From an uncultured Clostridia bacterium (GTDB lineage: Bacteria > Bacillota > Clostridia > UMGS1883), in assembly GCA_947629615.1 (NCBI GenBank), contig CANRER010000005.1, positions 1 through 22,114 on the forward strand: DNA of 22,114 bases, read 5' to 3'. The notes beneath the pieces are model-generated. The model was not told the origin of the DNA and did not search any database. It worked only from the letters and a program-made list of their open reading frames with translations. Position numbers and translations under genes: made by a program. Positions 1 through 5,960 of the stretch are shown piece by piece; position 1 is the first letter of the stretch, and every line of letters starts with the position of its first letter.

Positions 1-1
1 G

Positions 2-769
2 CTCTATAACTACATGAAAACCCTGCCCTCGTTCGATAACGCCACCTACTACTTCCCCGACGTTACGGCGGAAAACCGCTCCGCCGGGTATCTGCGCACG
101 AAAAACGTGATGTTTCCCGCCGCCGACGGCCTCTTTCACCCGCTGGACGGCATAACGAGGGCCGAGGTCTGCAACGCGCTATACGCGATTTCGGGCTTTC
201 CGCTCATATACGCCGCCGACAACCTACCCCGCCGCGCCGTGGTGGGCTGCGAGGGCGCATCGCTGCTGATGGGGCTGAAGGCCAAGGGCTACGCCGAGGG
301 CGTGGGCCTGCGCGCCTTCCTCGACGATATGCCCAAGCACCCCTCGAACCCCGCCAAGGGCTATGTCGGCTCGCCGTACCTCGCGGGGCAGTACGACCTG
401 CGCACAACGATATACCCCGCGCCGCTCGCGGCCTACGCCTCGCGCTACGGCAAGGTGAGCGATATTTCGGGCGCGAGTCCGAGCGAGCTGCGGGCCGAGC
501 TGCTGAGCGGGAACCCGGTCGTCATCTACGCCACGCTGCGCTGGGCCGAGCCGAGGTACAGGGATTACATAATCGAGGGCGAGCGGCAGACGCTGCTGCG
601 CAATAACCACGTTGTGCTGCTCGACGGCTACGACCGCGACACGGGCCGCTACCATGTGTCCGACCCGTATAACGACGCCGACACGAGCAAAGAATATAAG
701 TACTGGATTGACGCGGCGACGCTGGAGGCCGTATATAACGTGCGCCGCCACGCGCTGCTGATAGAGTGA
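2..769 (+). CDS. SLH-domain / C39-like cysteine peptidase protein (5' partial)
   Basis: The reading frame is open to the left edge (Leu-Tyr-Asn-Tyr precede the Met at base 14) and no ribosome binding site precedes that Met, so the true start and probably a signal peptide lie outside the window. Numbering from Met14, residues 12-62 read as one S-layer homology repeat: a YYFPDV opening, then FHPLDGITRAEVCNAL. Residues 70-230 resemble the C39-like papain-fold peptidases (Peptidase_C39_2 type). The candidate catalytic residues are Cys79 in GCEGASLLM, His199 in NNHVVLLDGYD and Asp217 in VSDPY. SLH repeats normally hold proteins to cell-wall polymers, so a cell-surface location is inferred. The substrate is unknown. 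The stop lies 11 bases before mutS2, so the two may be co-transcribed. Confidence 0.8.
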   Translation, partial: LYNYMKTLPSFDNATYYFPDVTAENRSAGYLRTKNVMFPAADGLFHPLDGITRAEVCNALYAISGFPLIYAADNLPRRAVVGCEGASLLMGLKAKGYAEGVGLRAFLDDMPKHPSNPAKGYVGSPYLAGQYDLRTTIYPAPLAAYASRYGKVSDISGASPSELRAELLSGNPVVIYATLRWAEPRYRDYIIEGERQTLLRNNHVVLLDGYDRDTGRYHVSDPYNDADTSKEYKYWIDAATLEAVYNVRRHALLIE

Positions 770-780
770 GGGATATAAAA

Positions 781-3153
781 ATGGAAGAAAAGACCCTGCG
801 CGCGCTGGAGCTTGACAAAATTTTGAAAAAGCTGGCCGCCGAGGCCGCCTGCGCCTCCACAAAGGAGCGCTGCCTCGCCCTGCGCCCCGCGACGGACATA
901 TACGAGGCCGAACGCCTGCTCGCCGAAACGACCGAGGCCGAGCGGCTGATACTGAAAAAGGGCTCGCCGCCCATCAGCCCCATAGCCAGCGCGAAGGGCG
1001 CGGCCATGCGCGCCGCCGCCGGGGGCGTGCTTTCGATGGGCGAGCTGCTTTTGACGGCGCACACGCTCAGGATAGCGCGGGCGTTGGGAGGCTACCTCGG
1101 CGAGGAAAACATGGAGGCCGACTTCCCGCGCATAAACGCGGCGGCGGCCGGCCTCGGCGAGGATAAGCGGCTCGAGCAGACGATTTTCGGCTCGATACTC
1201 AGCGACGACGAAATGGCCGACGATGCCTCGCCCGAGCTTGCGAGGATAAGAAAGCGCATAGCCTCGCTGGGCAACAAGGTGCGCGACGTTCTCGGCGATA
1301 TGATACGCTCCCCGCGCTACGCCACGATTTTGCAGGACGCCATCGTAACCATGCGCGGCGACCGCTTCGTTATCCCCGTCAAAAGCGAGCATAAGGGCGA
1401 GGTGCCGGGCATTGTGCACGACAGCTCGGCCAGCGGAGCGACGCTGTTCGTCGAGCCTATGGCCGCCGTGGAGATAAACAATCAGCTCCGCGCCCTCGCC
1501 GGCGAGGAGCAGGAGGAAATCGAGCGTATACTGGCCGAGCTTTCGGCCCGCGTGGGCGAAAGCGGCGACCTGATTATCCGCGACTGCGACGTTTTGGCCG
1601 AGCTGGACTTCATCTTCGCGAAGGGGCGGCTCTCCCGCCAGATGAACGGCGCGGCCCCGAGGCTCAACGCCGACGGGATAATAAACATCAAAAAGGGCCG
1701 CCACCCGCTCATCGACAAGGACGCCGTCGTCCCGACGGATATTTACCTCGGCAAGGACTTCGACACCCTCGTCGTGACCGGCCCGAACACCGGCGGCAAA
1801 ACGGTTTCGCTGAAAACGCTGGGCCTGCTGACGCTTATGGCCCAATGCGGCCTGCACATACCCGCCGGCGAGGACAGCGACGTCGCCGTTTTCGAGAACG
1901 TTTTCGCCGACATCGGCGACGAGCAGTCTATCGAGCAGTCGCTCAGCACGTTCAGCTCGCACATTGTGAATATAATCGACATTTTGAAAAAGGCCGACTA
2001 CAAGTCGCTCGTCCTTTTCGACGAGCTTGGCGCGGGCACCGACCCCGTCGAGGGCGCGGCGCTGGCCACGGCCATACTTGAGCGGGTGAAGTCGCTCGGG
2101 GCGAAAACCGCCGCCACCACGCACTACAGTGAGCTCAAGCTTTACGCCCTCTCCGCCGACAGGGTGGAAAACGCGGCCTGCGAGTTCGACGTGCAAAGCC
2201 TGCGCCCCACCTACAAGCTGCTCATCGGCGTGCCGGGGCGCAGCAACGCCTTCGCCATATCGCGGCGGCTGGGCCTCGACGAGGCCGTGATAAACCGCGC
2301 CGGCGAGCTTATGGCCAAGGACGACGCCCGTTTCGAGGACGTTATCTCCTCGCTGGAGGAACGCCGCCTCAGGGCCGAGCGCGAGCTCGAGGAGGCCGGG
2401 GCCGCCCGCGCCGAAACCGCCGCCGCCCGCGAGAGCGCGCTGCGTCAGCGCGAAATGACCGAAAAGCAGCGCGAAAAGATACTCGCCGACGCCCGCCGCG
2501 ACGCGAAGCGGCTCTACGAGCAGGCCAAGCACGAAACCGACCGCATCGTCCGCGATATGCAGCGGCTGCTCAAACGCGCCGAGGAAAGCGACCGCCGCGC
2601 CGTGGAGGAGGGGCGGCAGAAGCTGCGCCAGGGCATGGGCAAGATAGAGGAGGCTCTCAGCGAGGACGTGTTCAGCGCGAAGGGCAGTCGGATAGACCCC
2701 AAAAAGCTACGCCTCGGCATGGAGGTCGAGGTCGCGACGATGAACCAAATCGGCACCCTCCTCACCCTGCCCGACAAAAACGGCAACGTGCGGCTGCAAA
2801 TGGGCATACTTCAGGTTACGGCGAACGTTACCGCTCTCAGGGAGCCGGGCAAAAAGGCGAAAAAATCCGCCGAGGTGCATACCGGAGGCGGGGGCTTCAA
2901 CACCGAGGTCGTCAAAAGCGAGATAGACCTGCGCGGAATGCTTGCCGACGAGGCTGTCATGGCGGCCGATAAGTACCTCGACGAGGCCGCGATAGCGCGG
3001 CTCGAAAGCGTCAGCCTCATTCACGGCAAGGGTACCGGCGCGCTGCGCTCCGCCATACACGATATGCTCCGCCACCACCCCCACGCCAAAAGCTTCCGCC
3101 TCGGCAAGTACGGCGAGGGCGAAAACGGCGTGACGATTGTGGAGATAAAGTGA
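781..3153 (+). CDS. mutS2: MutS2 family ATPase/endonuclease
   Basis: The protein has 790 residues, the usual MutS2 length. The ATPase core shows Walker A GPNTGGKT (334-341) and Walker B LVLFDELGAGTDP (Asp414, Glu415). A highly charged helical region (about 500-620) follows. The C-terminal Smr domain (about 712-790) carries IDLRG at 715 and HGKGTG at 748-753. The mismatch-recognition domain of MutS is absent, as expected for MutS2. The family suppresses homologous recombination by nicking DNA intermediates, and in Bacillus it has also been linked to splitting collided ribosomes. I chose ATG 781 because GAGGG at 768-772 lies eight bases upstream; a GTG at 766 would start inside the previous gene without a clear site. 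Confidence 0.97.
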   Translation: MEEKTLRALELDKILKKLAAEAACASTKERCLALRPATDIYEAERLLAETTEAERLILKKGSPPISPIASAKGAAMRAAAGGVLSMGELLLTAHTLRIARALGGYLGEENMEADFPRINAAAAGLGEDKRLEQTIFGSILSDDEMADDASPELARIRKRIASLGNKVRDVLGDMIRSPRYATILQDAIVTMRGDRFVIPVKSEHKGEVPGIVHDSSASGATLFVEPMAAVEINNQLRALAGEEQEEIERILAELSARVGESGDLIIRDCDVLAELDFIFAKGRLSRQMNGAAPRLNADGIINIKKGRHPLIDKDAVVPTDIYLGKDFDTLVVTGPNTGGKTVSLKTLGLLTLMAQCGLHIPAGEDSDVAVFENVFADIGDEQSIEQSLSTFSSHIVNIIDILKKADYKSLVLFDELGAGTDPVEGAALATAILERVKSLGAKTAATTHYSELKLYALSADRVENAACEFDVQSLRPTYKLLIGVPGRSNAFAISRRLGLDEAVINRAGELMAKDDARFEDVISSLEERRLRAERELEEAGAARAETAAARESALRQREMTEKQREKILADARRDAKRLYEQAKHETDRIVRDMQRLLKRAEESDRRAVEEGRQKLRQGMGKIEEALSEDVFSAKGSRIDPKKLRLGMEVEVATMNQIGTLLTLPDKNGNVRLQMGILQVTANVTALREPGKKAKKSAEVHTGGGGFNTEVVKSEIDLRGMLADEAVMAADKYLDEAAIARLESVSLIHGKGTGALRSAIHDMLRHHPHAKSFRLGKYGEGENGVTIVEIK

Positions 3154-3170
3154 ATTATGGGAGAGAAACC

Positions 3171-3917
3171 GTGACACAGGTAAATTTTTACGACAAGGTT
3201 GACGACGATAAATTGAAATTCGCCGTGACGGCGGCCCGCCTCGGCGATAAATGGGTGTTCTGCAAACACCGCGACAGAAGCACGCTCGAAATCCCGGGCG
3301 GCCACCGCGAGGCCGGAGAAACGGCCATTGACGCGGCGAGGCGCGAGCTCCGCGAGGAAACGGGCGCGGAGGAGTTTTGCATAGCTCCGGTTTGTGTGTA
3401 CTCGGTCAAAAACGGCGGCGAGGAAACCTTCGGCCTGCTCTGCTACGCCGAGATAAAGCGGCTGGGCGAGCTTCCGCCGCTCGAAATCGAGCGCGTCGTC
3501 CTGCTGGACGGCAGGCCCGAAAGCTGGACATACCCCCTTATTCAGCCGTTTCTGCTTGATAAGATTGAAGAAAACGTGCATCGCATGAGGCTGAACAACT
3601 GGCCCTTCACAAAAATAAAGAACGGCGAAAAAACAATAGAAATACGCCTGTTCGACGAAAAAAGGAAAAGGTTGAAGCCGAACGATATAATAATTTTCCG
3701 CCGCGCCAACGACGAAGCCGACTTTTTCCTGACGAGAGTCCGCGGCCTGCACGCCCGTAAAAGCTTTTTTGAGCTGTTTTCGGCGTTCGATTTCGCCCGC
3801 TTCGGCTGCGAGGGCTGTACCATGGATAGAATGCTCGAGGATATTTACCGTATCTACCCTAAACAACAGGAGGAAAGGTACGGCGTTCTGGGCATCGAAA
3901 TAGGCGTAGTCGAATAG
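3171..3917 (+). CDS. Nudix hydrolase fused to an ASCH (PUA-like) domain
   Basis: This 248-residue protein starts at GTG 3171, with GGGAGAG at 3159-3165 placed well for initiation, 17 bases after the mutS2 stop. Residues 15-130 are a Nudix fold with a complete Nudix box: Gly44, Glu50, Arg58-Glu59-Leu60, Glu62-Glu63, Gly65. Residues from about 139 to the end resemble an ASCH domain, with MRLNNWPFTKIKNGEKTIE at the start, RLKPNDIIIF in the middle and YGVLGIEI at the end. Nudix enzymes cleave nucleoside diphosphates linked to another group; ASCH is a PUA-like fold proposed to bind RNA or modified nucleotides. A nucleotide- or RNA-directed role is inferred and the substrate cannot be read from the sequence. 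It is probably the last gene of the mutS2 unit. Confidence 0.85.
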   Translation: MTQVNFYDKVDDDKLKFAVTAARLGDKWVFCKHRDRSTLEIPGGHREAGETAIDAARRELREETGAEEFCIAPVCVYSVKNGGEETFGLLCYAEIKRLGELPPLEIERVVLLDGRPESWTYPLIQPFLLDKIEENVHRMRLNNWPFTKIKNGEKTIEIRLFDEKRKRLKPNDIIIFRRANDEADFFLTRVRGLHARKSFFELFSAFDFARFGCEGCTMDRMLEDIYRIYPKQQEERYGVLGIEIGVVE

Positions 3918-3930
3918 AAGCGATTTTCGC

Positions 3931-3966
3931 AAAAAATTCGGGATTTGCCTATTGACAAATCCCGAA
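3931..3966 (-). terminator. Distal minus-strand terminator hairpin, copy 1
   Basis: A perfect 11-bp inverted repeat, TTCGGGATTTG (3937-3947) and CAAATCCCGAA (3956-3966), has an 8-base loop. Read on the minus strand it is followed directly by six T (3936-3931), the form of a rho-independent terminator. It would stop toxin transcripts that read through the proximal hairpin. It also overlaps the -35 box of the plus-strand promoter, so an operator role is possible. Confidence 0.65.
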
Positions 3967-3980
3967 CCGCGGCGTATAAT
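3952..3980 (+). promoter_or_regulatory. Antisense-RNA promoter, copy 1
   Basis: Consensus TTGACA (3952-3957) and TATAAT (3975-3980) are separated by 17 bases. The expected start is near 3987. Both boxes match the sigma-A consensus perfectly, so strong constitutive transcription is expected. Confidence 0.9.
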
Positions 3981-3986
3981 AATCAT

Positions 3987-4071
3987 AGGGAATGGGTGAA
4001 CCGCAAAGCGGTTATCCAGAGTTTAGGTTAAAAATAACTGCCACTCTTGGACCGGGGGCAGTTATTTTTTT
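3987..4071 (+). ncRNA. Putative antisense antitoxin RNA, copy 1
   Basis: A transcript of about 85 nt is predicted from the consensus promoter to the T run of the proximal terminator. It carries a small hairpin, AACCGC-AAA-GCGGTT (about 3999-4013), then the terminator stem. It converges on the 23-codon gene and overlaps its 3' end, including its stop codon. That is the arrangement of type I antitoxin RNAs such as RatA, SR4 and RNAII. An ATG frame inside it does not keep its reading frame in copy 2, which supports an RNA rather than a peptide product. The function is inferred from layout only. Confidence 0.7.
4030..4071. terminator. Bidirectional terminator shared by toxin mRNA and antisense RNA, copy 1
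   Basis: Inverted repeat AAAAATAACTGCC (4030-4042) and GGCAGTTATTTTT (4057-4069) has a 14-base loop. It gives a T run on the plus strand (4065-4071) and TTATTTTT on the minus strand, so it can end both converging transcripts. The TAA stop of the minus-strand peptide gene lies within the stem. Confidence 0.88.
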
Positions 4072-4133
4072 GCGATGATTATCAGAATAATCAATGTAAT
4101 CATATAAGCTATGAGCATTGCAAACTCTGTCAT
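4062..4133 (-). CDS. 23-residue hydrophobic peptide, putative type I toxin, copy 1
   Basis: The gene encodes 23 residues beginning MTEFAMLIAYM and ending LIIIAKK: one acidic residue near the N-terminus, about 18 hydrophobic residues forming a single predicted membrane helix, and a Lys-Lys tail. A ribosome binding site AAAGGTGG (minus strand, 4150-4143) lies nine bases upstream of the ATG. The site is buried in a 9-bp hairpin (4141-4163). A strong promoter lies upstream, and the stop codon sits in a bidirectional terminator faced by a convergent small RNA. These traits match small membrane toxins of the TxpA/BsrG/Fst/holin-like kind, although I do not recognise the exact family. Copy 2 differs by one conservative residue, a sign of protein-level selection. 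Membrane disturbance when over-produced is inferred. Confidence 0.75.
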   Translation of the reverse strand: MTEFAMLIAYMITLIILIIIAKK

Positions 4134-4140
4134 ACCGCAC

Positions 4141-4163
4141 CACCACCTTTCATGAAGGTAGCG
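4141..4163 (-). promoter_or_regulatory. Shine-Dalgarno-masking hairpin in toxin leader, copy 1
   Basis: In the minus-strand transcript CGCUACCUU (4163-4155) pairs with AAGGUGGUG (4149-4141) around a CAUGA loop: nine pairs, two of them G-U. The 3' arm is the ribosome binding site of the 23-codon gene, so translation should be restricted unless the hairpin opens. The same hairpin is at 4470-4492 in copy 2, unchanged. Confidence 0.7.
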
Positions 4164-4211
4164 GATAACCGCCCGGGACACACCCGCGCCCTATGTATAC
4201 GCCACGAAGCT

Positions 4212-4241
4212 ATTATAGCATAATTTGTCGGGTGTTGTCAA
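4212..4241 (-). promoter_or_regulatory. Toxin promoter, copy 1
   Basis: Read on the minus strand, TTGACA (4241-4236) and TATAAT (4217-4212) are 18 bases apart, with an extended -10 TGC directly before TATAAT. The start is expected near 4205, giving a leader of about 72 nt before the ATG at 4133. Confidence 0.88.
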
Positions 4242-4258
4242 TTATTTTTTGCGCAGAC

Positions 4259-4294
4259 AAAAAATTCGGGATTTGCCTATTGACAAATCCCGAA
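4259..4294 (-). terminator. Distal minus-strand terminator hairpin, copy 2
   Basis: The same 11-bp inverted repeat as in copy 1 (4265-4275 and 4284-4294), followed on the minus strand by six T (4264-4259). It would keep copy 2 toxin read-through from entering copy 1, so each unit should be transcriptionally closed. Confidence 0.62.
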
Positions 4295-4308
4295 CCGCGG
4301 TGTATAAT
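4280..4308 (+). promoter_or_regulatory. Antisense-RNA promoter, copy 2
   Basis: TTGACA (4280-4285), a 17-base spacer and TATAAT (4303-4308). Both boxes are identical to copy 1, while the spacer has one C-to-T change and the base three past the -10 box differs (T to G). Confidence 0.9.
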
Positions 4309-4314
4309 AAGCAT

Positions 4315-4400
4315 AGGGAATGGGTGAACCGCAAAGCGGTTATCCAAGTTCAGTTATAAAAAATAACTGCCACTCTTGGATCGGGGGCAGTTATTTTTTT
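4315..4400 (+). ncRNA. Putative antisense antitoxin RNA, copy 2
   Basis: The predicted RNA is about 86 nt, with the same hairpin (AACCGC-AAA-GCGGTT, about 4327-4341) and terminator as copy 1. The linker at about 4346-4357 differs in nearly every base from copy 1. That is the only strongly diverged stretch of the repeat and could let each RNA prefer its own target. Confidence 0.68.
4358..4400. terminator. Bidirectional terminator, copy 2
   Basis: AAAAAATAACTGCC (4358-4371) pairs with GGCAGTTATTTTTT (4386-4399), one pair longer than copy 1, with a single C-to-T change in the loop. It contains the stop codon of the minus-strand peptide gene. Confidence 0.87.
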
Positions 4401-4462
4401 GCGACAATTATCAGAATAATCAATGTAATCATATAAGCTATGAGCATTGCAAACTCTGTCAT
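4391..4462 (-). CDS. 23-residue hydrophobic peptide, putative type I toxin, copy 2
   Basis: The peptide has the same length and sequence as the copy 1 product except Ile20 to Val. Two substitutions distinguish the genes: one silent (ATC to ATT at Ile19) and one conservative (ATC to GTC). The leader, masked ribosome binding site, promoter boxes and terminator are all kept, so this copy should be as functional as the first. The residues were read from the minus strand: MTEF at the start, one hydrophobic span, and AKK at the end. It is too short for standard gene callers. Confidence 0.75.
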   Translation of the reverse strand: MTEFAMLIAYMITLIILIIVAKK

Positions 4463-4540
4463 ACCGCACCACCACCTTTCATGAAGGTAGCGGATAACCG
4501 CCCGGGACACACCCGCGCCCTATGTATACACCACGAAGCC

Positions 4541-4570
4541 ATTATAGCATAATTTGTCGGGCGTTGTCAA
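4541..4570 (-). promoter_or_regulatory. Toxin promoter, copy 2
   Basis: On the minus strand TTGACA (4570-4565), an 18-base spacer with TGC before the -10 box, and TATAAT (4546-4541). Boxes and extended -10 match copy 1. It fires away from tyrS, whose own promoter begins 80 bases to the right. Confidence 0.87.
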
Positions 4571-4649
4571 TGATTTTTTGCACAGCCCCCGGCACGGCGG
4601 CAAATCGACAGCGAGCTTCCGGCTTTTTTCAAAAATGCGAAATTCCCCC

Positions 4650-4678
4650 TTGCATTTGCGGCGTTTATGTGATATAAT
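4650..4678 (+). promoter_or_regulatory. tyrS promoter
   Basis: TTGCAT (4650-4655), a 17-base spacer and TATAAT (4673-4678). Transcription should start near 4685, leaving only about 40 nt before the ATG. The leader holds a small hairpin CCGCG-TAAT-CGCGG (4686-4699) and has no room for a T-box. Confidence 0.85.
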
Positions 4679-4724
4679 TAAAAAACCGCGTAATCGCGGA
4701 ATACCGACGAAAGGATTGTTTGGA

Positions 4725-5951
4725 ATGGAAAACGTTTTTGACGTTCTCAAGGAACGCGGTCTTATCGCGCAAACAACGCACGAGGACGAGATACGCGAGC
4801 TATTGGGAAAGGAGAAAATCTCCTTTTATATAGGCTTCGACCCAACGGCGGACAGTCTGCACGTCGGCCATTTTCTGCAAATGGTGGTAATGCGGCATAT
4901 GCAGAACCACGGCCACAGGCCCATCGCCCTTGTGGGCGGCGGCACGGGCCATATAGGCGACCCGACGGGCCGCACGGATATGCGCCAAATGATGACGACC
5001 GAAACCATCGAGCATAACTGCGAATGCTTCAAGAAGCAGCTCGGCTCGATTGTGGATTTTTCGGACGGCAAAGCCATAATGGTGAATAACGCCGATTGGC
5101 TTTTAAAGCTGAATTACGTTGATTTTATCCGCGACATCGGCTCGTGCTTTTCGGTGAACCAAATGCTCACGGCGGAATGTTTTAAGCAAAGGCTTGAAAA
5201 GGGCCTGAGCTTCCTTGAATTTAACTATATGCTCATGCAAAGCTACGATTTCCTCATGCTGGCCCGCAATTACGACTGCAAAATGCAGCTCGGCGGCGAC
5301 GACCAGTGGAGCAATATCCTCGGCGGCATCGACCTCAACCGCCGCAAGGACCGTCGGCAGGTATACGGCATGACGTTCACTCTGCTGACCAACAGCGAGG
5401 GCAAAAAAATGGGCAAAACGGCCAAGGGCGCCGTATGGCTCGACCCCGCGAAAACCTCGCCCTACGAATTTTACCAGTACTGGCGCAACGTGGACGACGC
5501 CGACGTGGTTAAGTGCATGAAGCTTCTGACCTTCGTCCCGATGGATGAGATACGCGAATACGAAAAGCTCGAGGGCAGCGCCCTCAACGAGGTAAAGTCC
5601 CGCTTGGCCTACGAGGTGACCGCGCTCGTCCACGGCGAGGAGGAGGCCCAAAAGGCCGACGCCGCCGCGAAGTCCGTGTTCGGCGGGGCGGGCAGCGACG
5701 CGAATATGCCTACGGCCGAGCTTTCGGCGGCCGAGCTTGGCGACGGTATGCCCGTGCTCGACCTTTTGAGCCGCGTCGGCTTCATTCCGTCGAAGGGTGA
5801 GGGCCGCAGGCTCATTCAGCAAAACGGCCTTTCGATAAACGACGAAAAGGTGGCCGACATCGGCCTGTCCGTTACGGAGGACTTCTTCAAAAACGGCGGT
5901 CTTATCGCGAAAAAGGGCAAGAAGTCCTTTCTTAAAATCGTGCTTAAATAG
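4725..5951 (+). CDS. tyrS: Tyrosyl-tRNA synthetase
   Basis: The 408-residue protein matches bacterial TyrRS in length and order. The class I signature HVGH is at 46-49, after FYIGFDPTADSL. A GDDQW tyrosine-pocket motif follows in the catalytic domain, and the KMSKS equivalent is KMGKT at 228-232. The C-terminal S4-type RNA-binding domain spans about 343-408. It charges tRNA-Tyr with tyrosine in the cytoplasm. ATG 4725 has AAAGGA (4710-4715) nine bases upstream; longer in-frame extensions run back through the promoter and are unlikely. mntP follows after nine bases, so the two are probably co-transcribed. Confidence 0.97.
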   Translation: MENVFDVLKERGLIAQTTHEDEIRELLGKEKISFYIGFDPTADSLHVGHFLQMVVMRHMQNHGHRPIALVGGGTGHIGDPTGRTDMRQMMTTETIEHNCECFKKQLGSIVDFSDGKAIMVNNADWLLKLNYVDFIRDIGSCFSVNQMLTAECFKQRLEKGLSFLEFNYMLMQSYDFLMLARNYDCKMQLGGDDQWSNILGGIDLNRRKDRRQVYGMTFTLLTNSEGKKMGKTAKGAVWLDPAKTSPYEFYQYWRNVDDADVVKCMKLLTFVPMDEIREYEKLEGSALNEVKSRLAYEVTALVHGEEEAQKADAAAKSVFGGAGSDANMPTAELSAAELGDGMPVLDLLSRVGFIPSKGEGRRLIQQNGLSINDEKVADIGLSVTEDFFKNGGLIAKKGKKSFLKIVLK

Positions 5952-5960
5952 GGTGATATT

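Larger units (their letters stand above)
3930..4257. repeat. Tandem direct repeat, copy 1 (type I TA-like unit)
   Basis: This is the first of two abutting direct repeats of about 328 bases. It holds a plus-strand promoter with a short RNA and, convergently, a minus-strand promoter with a 23-codon gene. The two copies are roughly 95% identical by eye. All four promoter boxes match exactly between copies, and most change falls in a 12-base linker before the shared terminator. The unit begins at an A6 run (3931-3936) and ends at GCGCAGAC (4251-4258). Confidence 0.93.
4258..4585. repeat. Tandem direct repeat, copy 2 (type I TA-like unit)
   Basis: This is the second copy, offset by 328 bases at the left end and 329 after a one-base insertion in the linker before the terminator. 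It ends at GCACAG (4580-4585), about 65 bases before the tyrS -35 box. It keeps both promoters, both terminator hairpins, the masked ribosome binding site and the small gene. Confidence 0.93.

Noticed and set aside
649..2532. Long minus-strand open frame (627 codons) opposite mutS2
   Set aside because: It is antisense to an unmistakable mutS2 and has low-complexity composition; codon bias at GC-rich third positions produces such frames.
3991..4080. A plus-strand 28-codon ATG frame inside the small RNA of copy 1 (begins MGEPQSGYP)
   Set aside because: The ATG has no properly spaced ribosome binding site, and in copy 2 the linker changes shift the frame and give a different protein end. The region behaves as an RNA.
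3930..4585. CRISPR array or insertion-sequence ends
   Set aside because: There are only two direct copies of about 328 bases with no short repeats and spacers, no terminal inverted repeats of IS type and no transposase.
4586..4724. T-box riboswitch before tyrS
   Set aside because: The promoter at 4650-4678 leaves about 40 nt of leader, and no T-box or specifier stem is visible upstream.
5952..5960. yybP-ykoY manganese riboswitch before mntP
   Set aside because: Only nine bases separate tyrS and mntP; there is no room for the aptamer.
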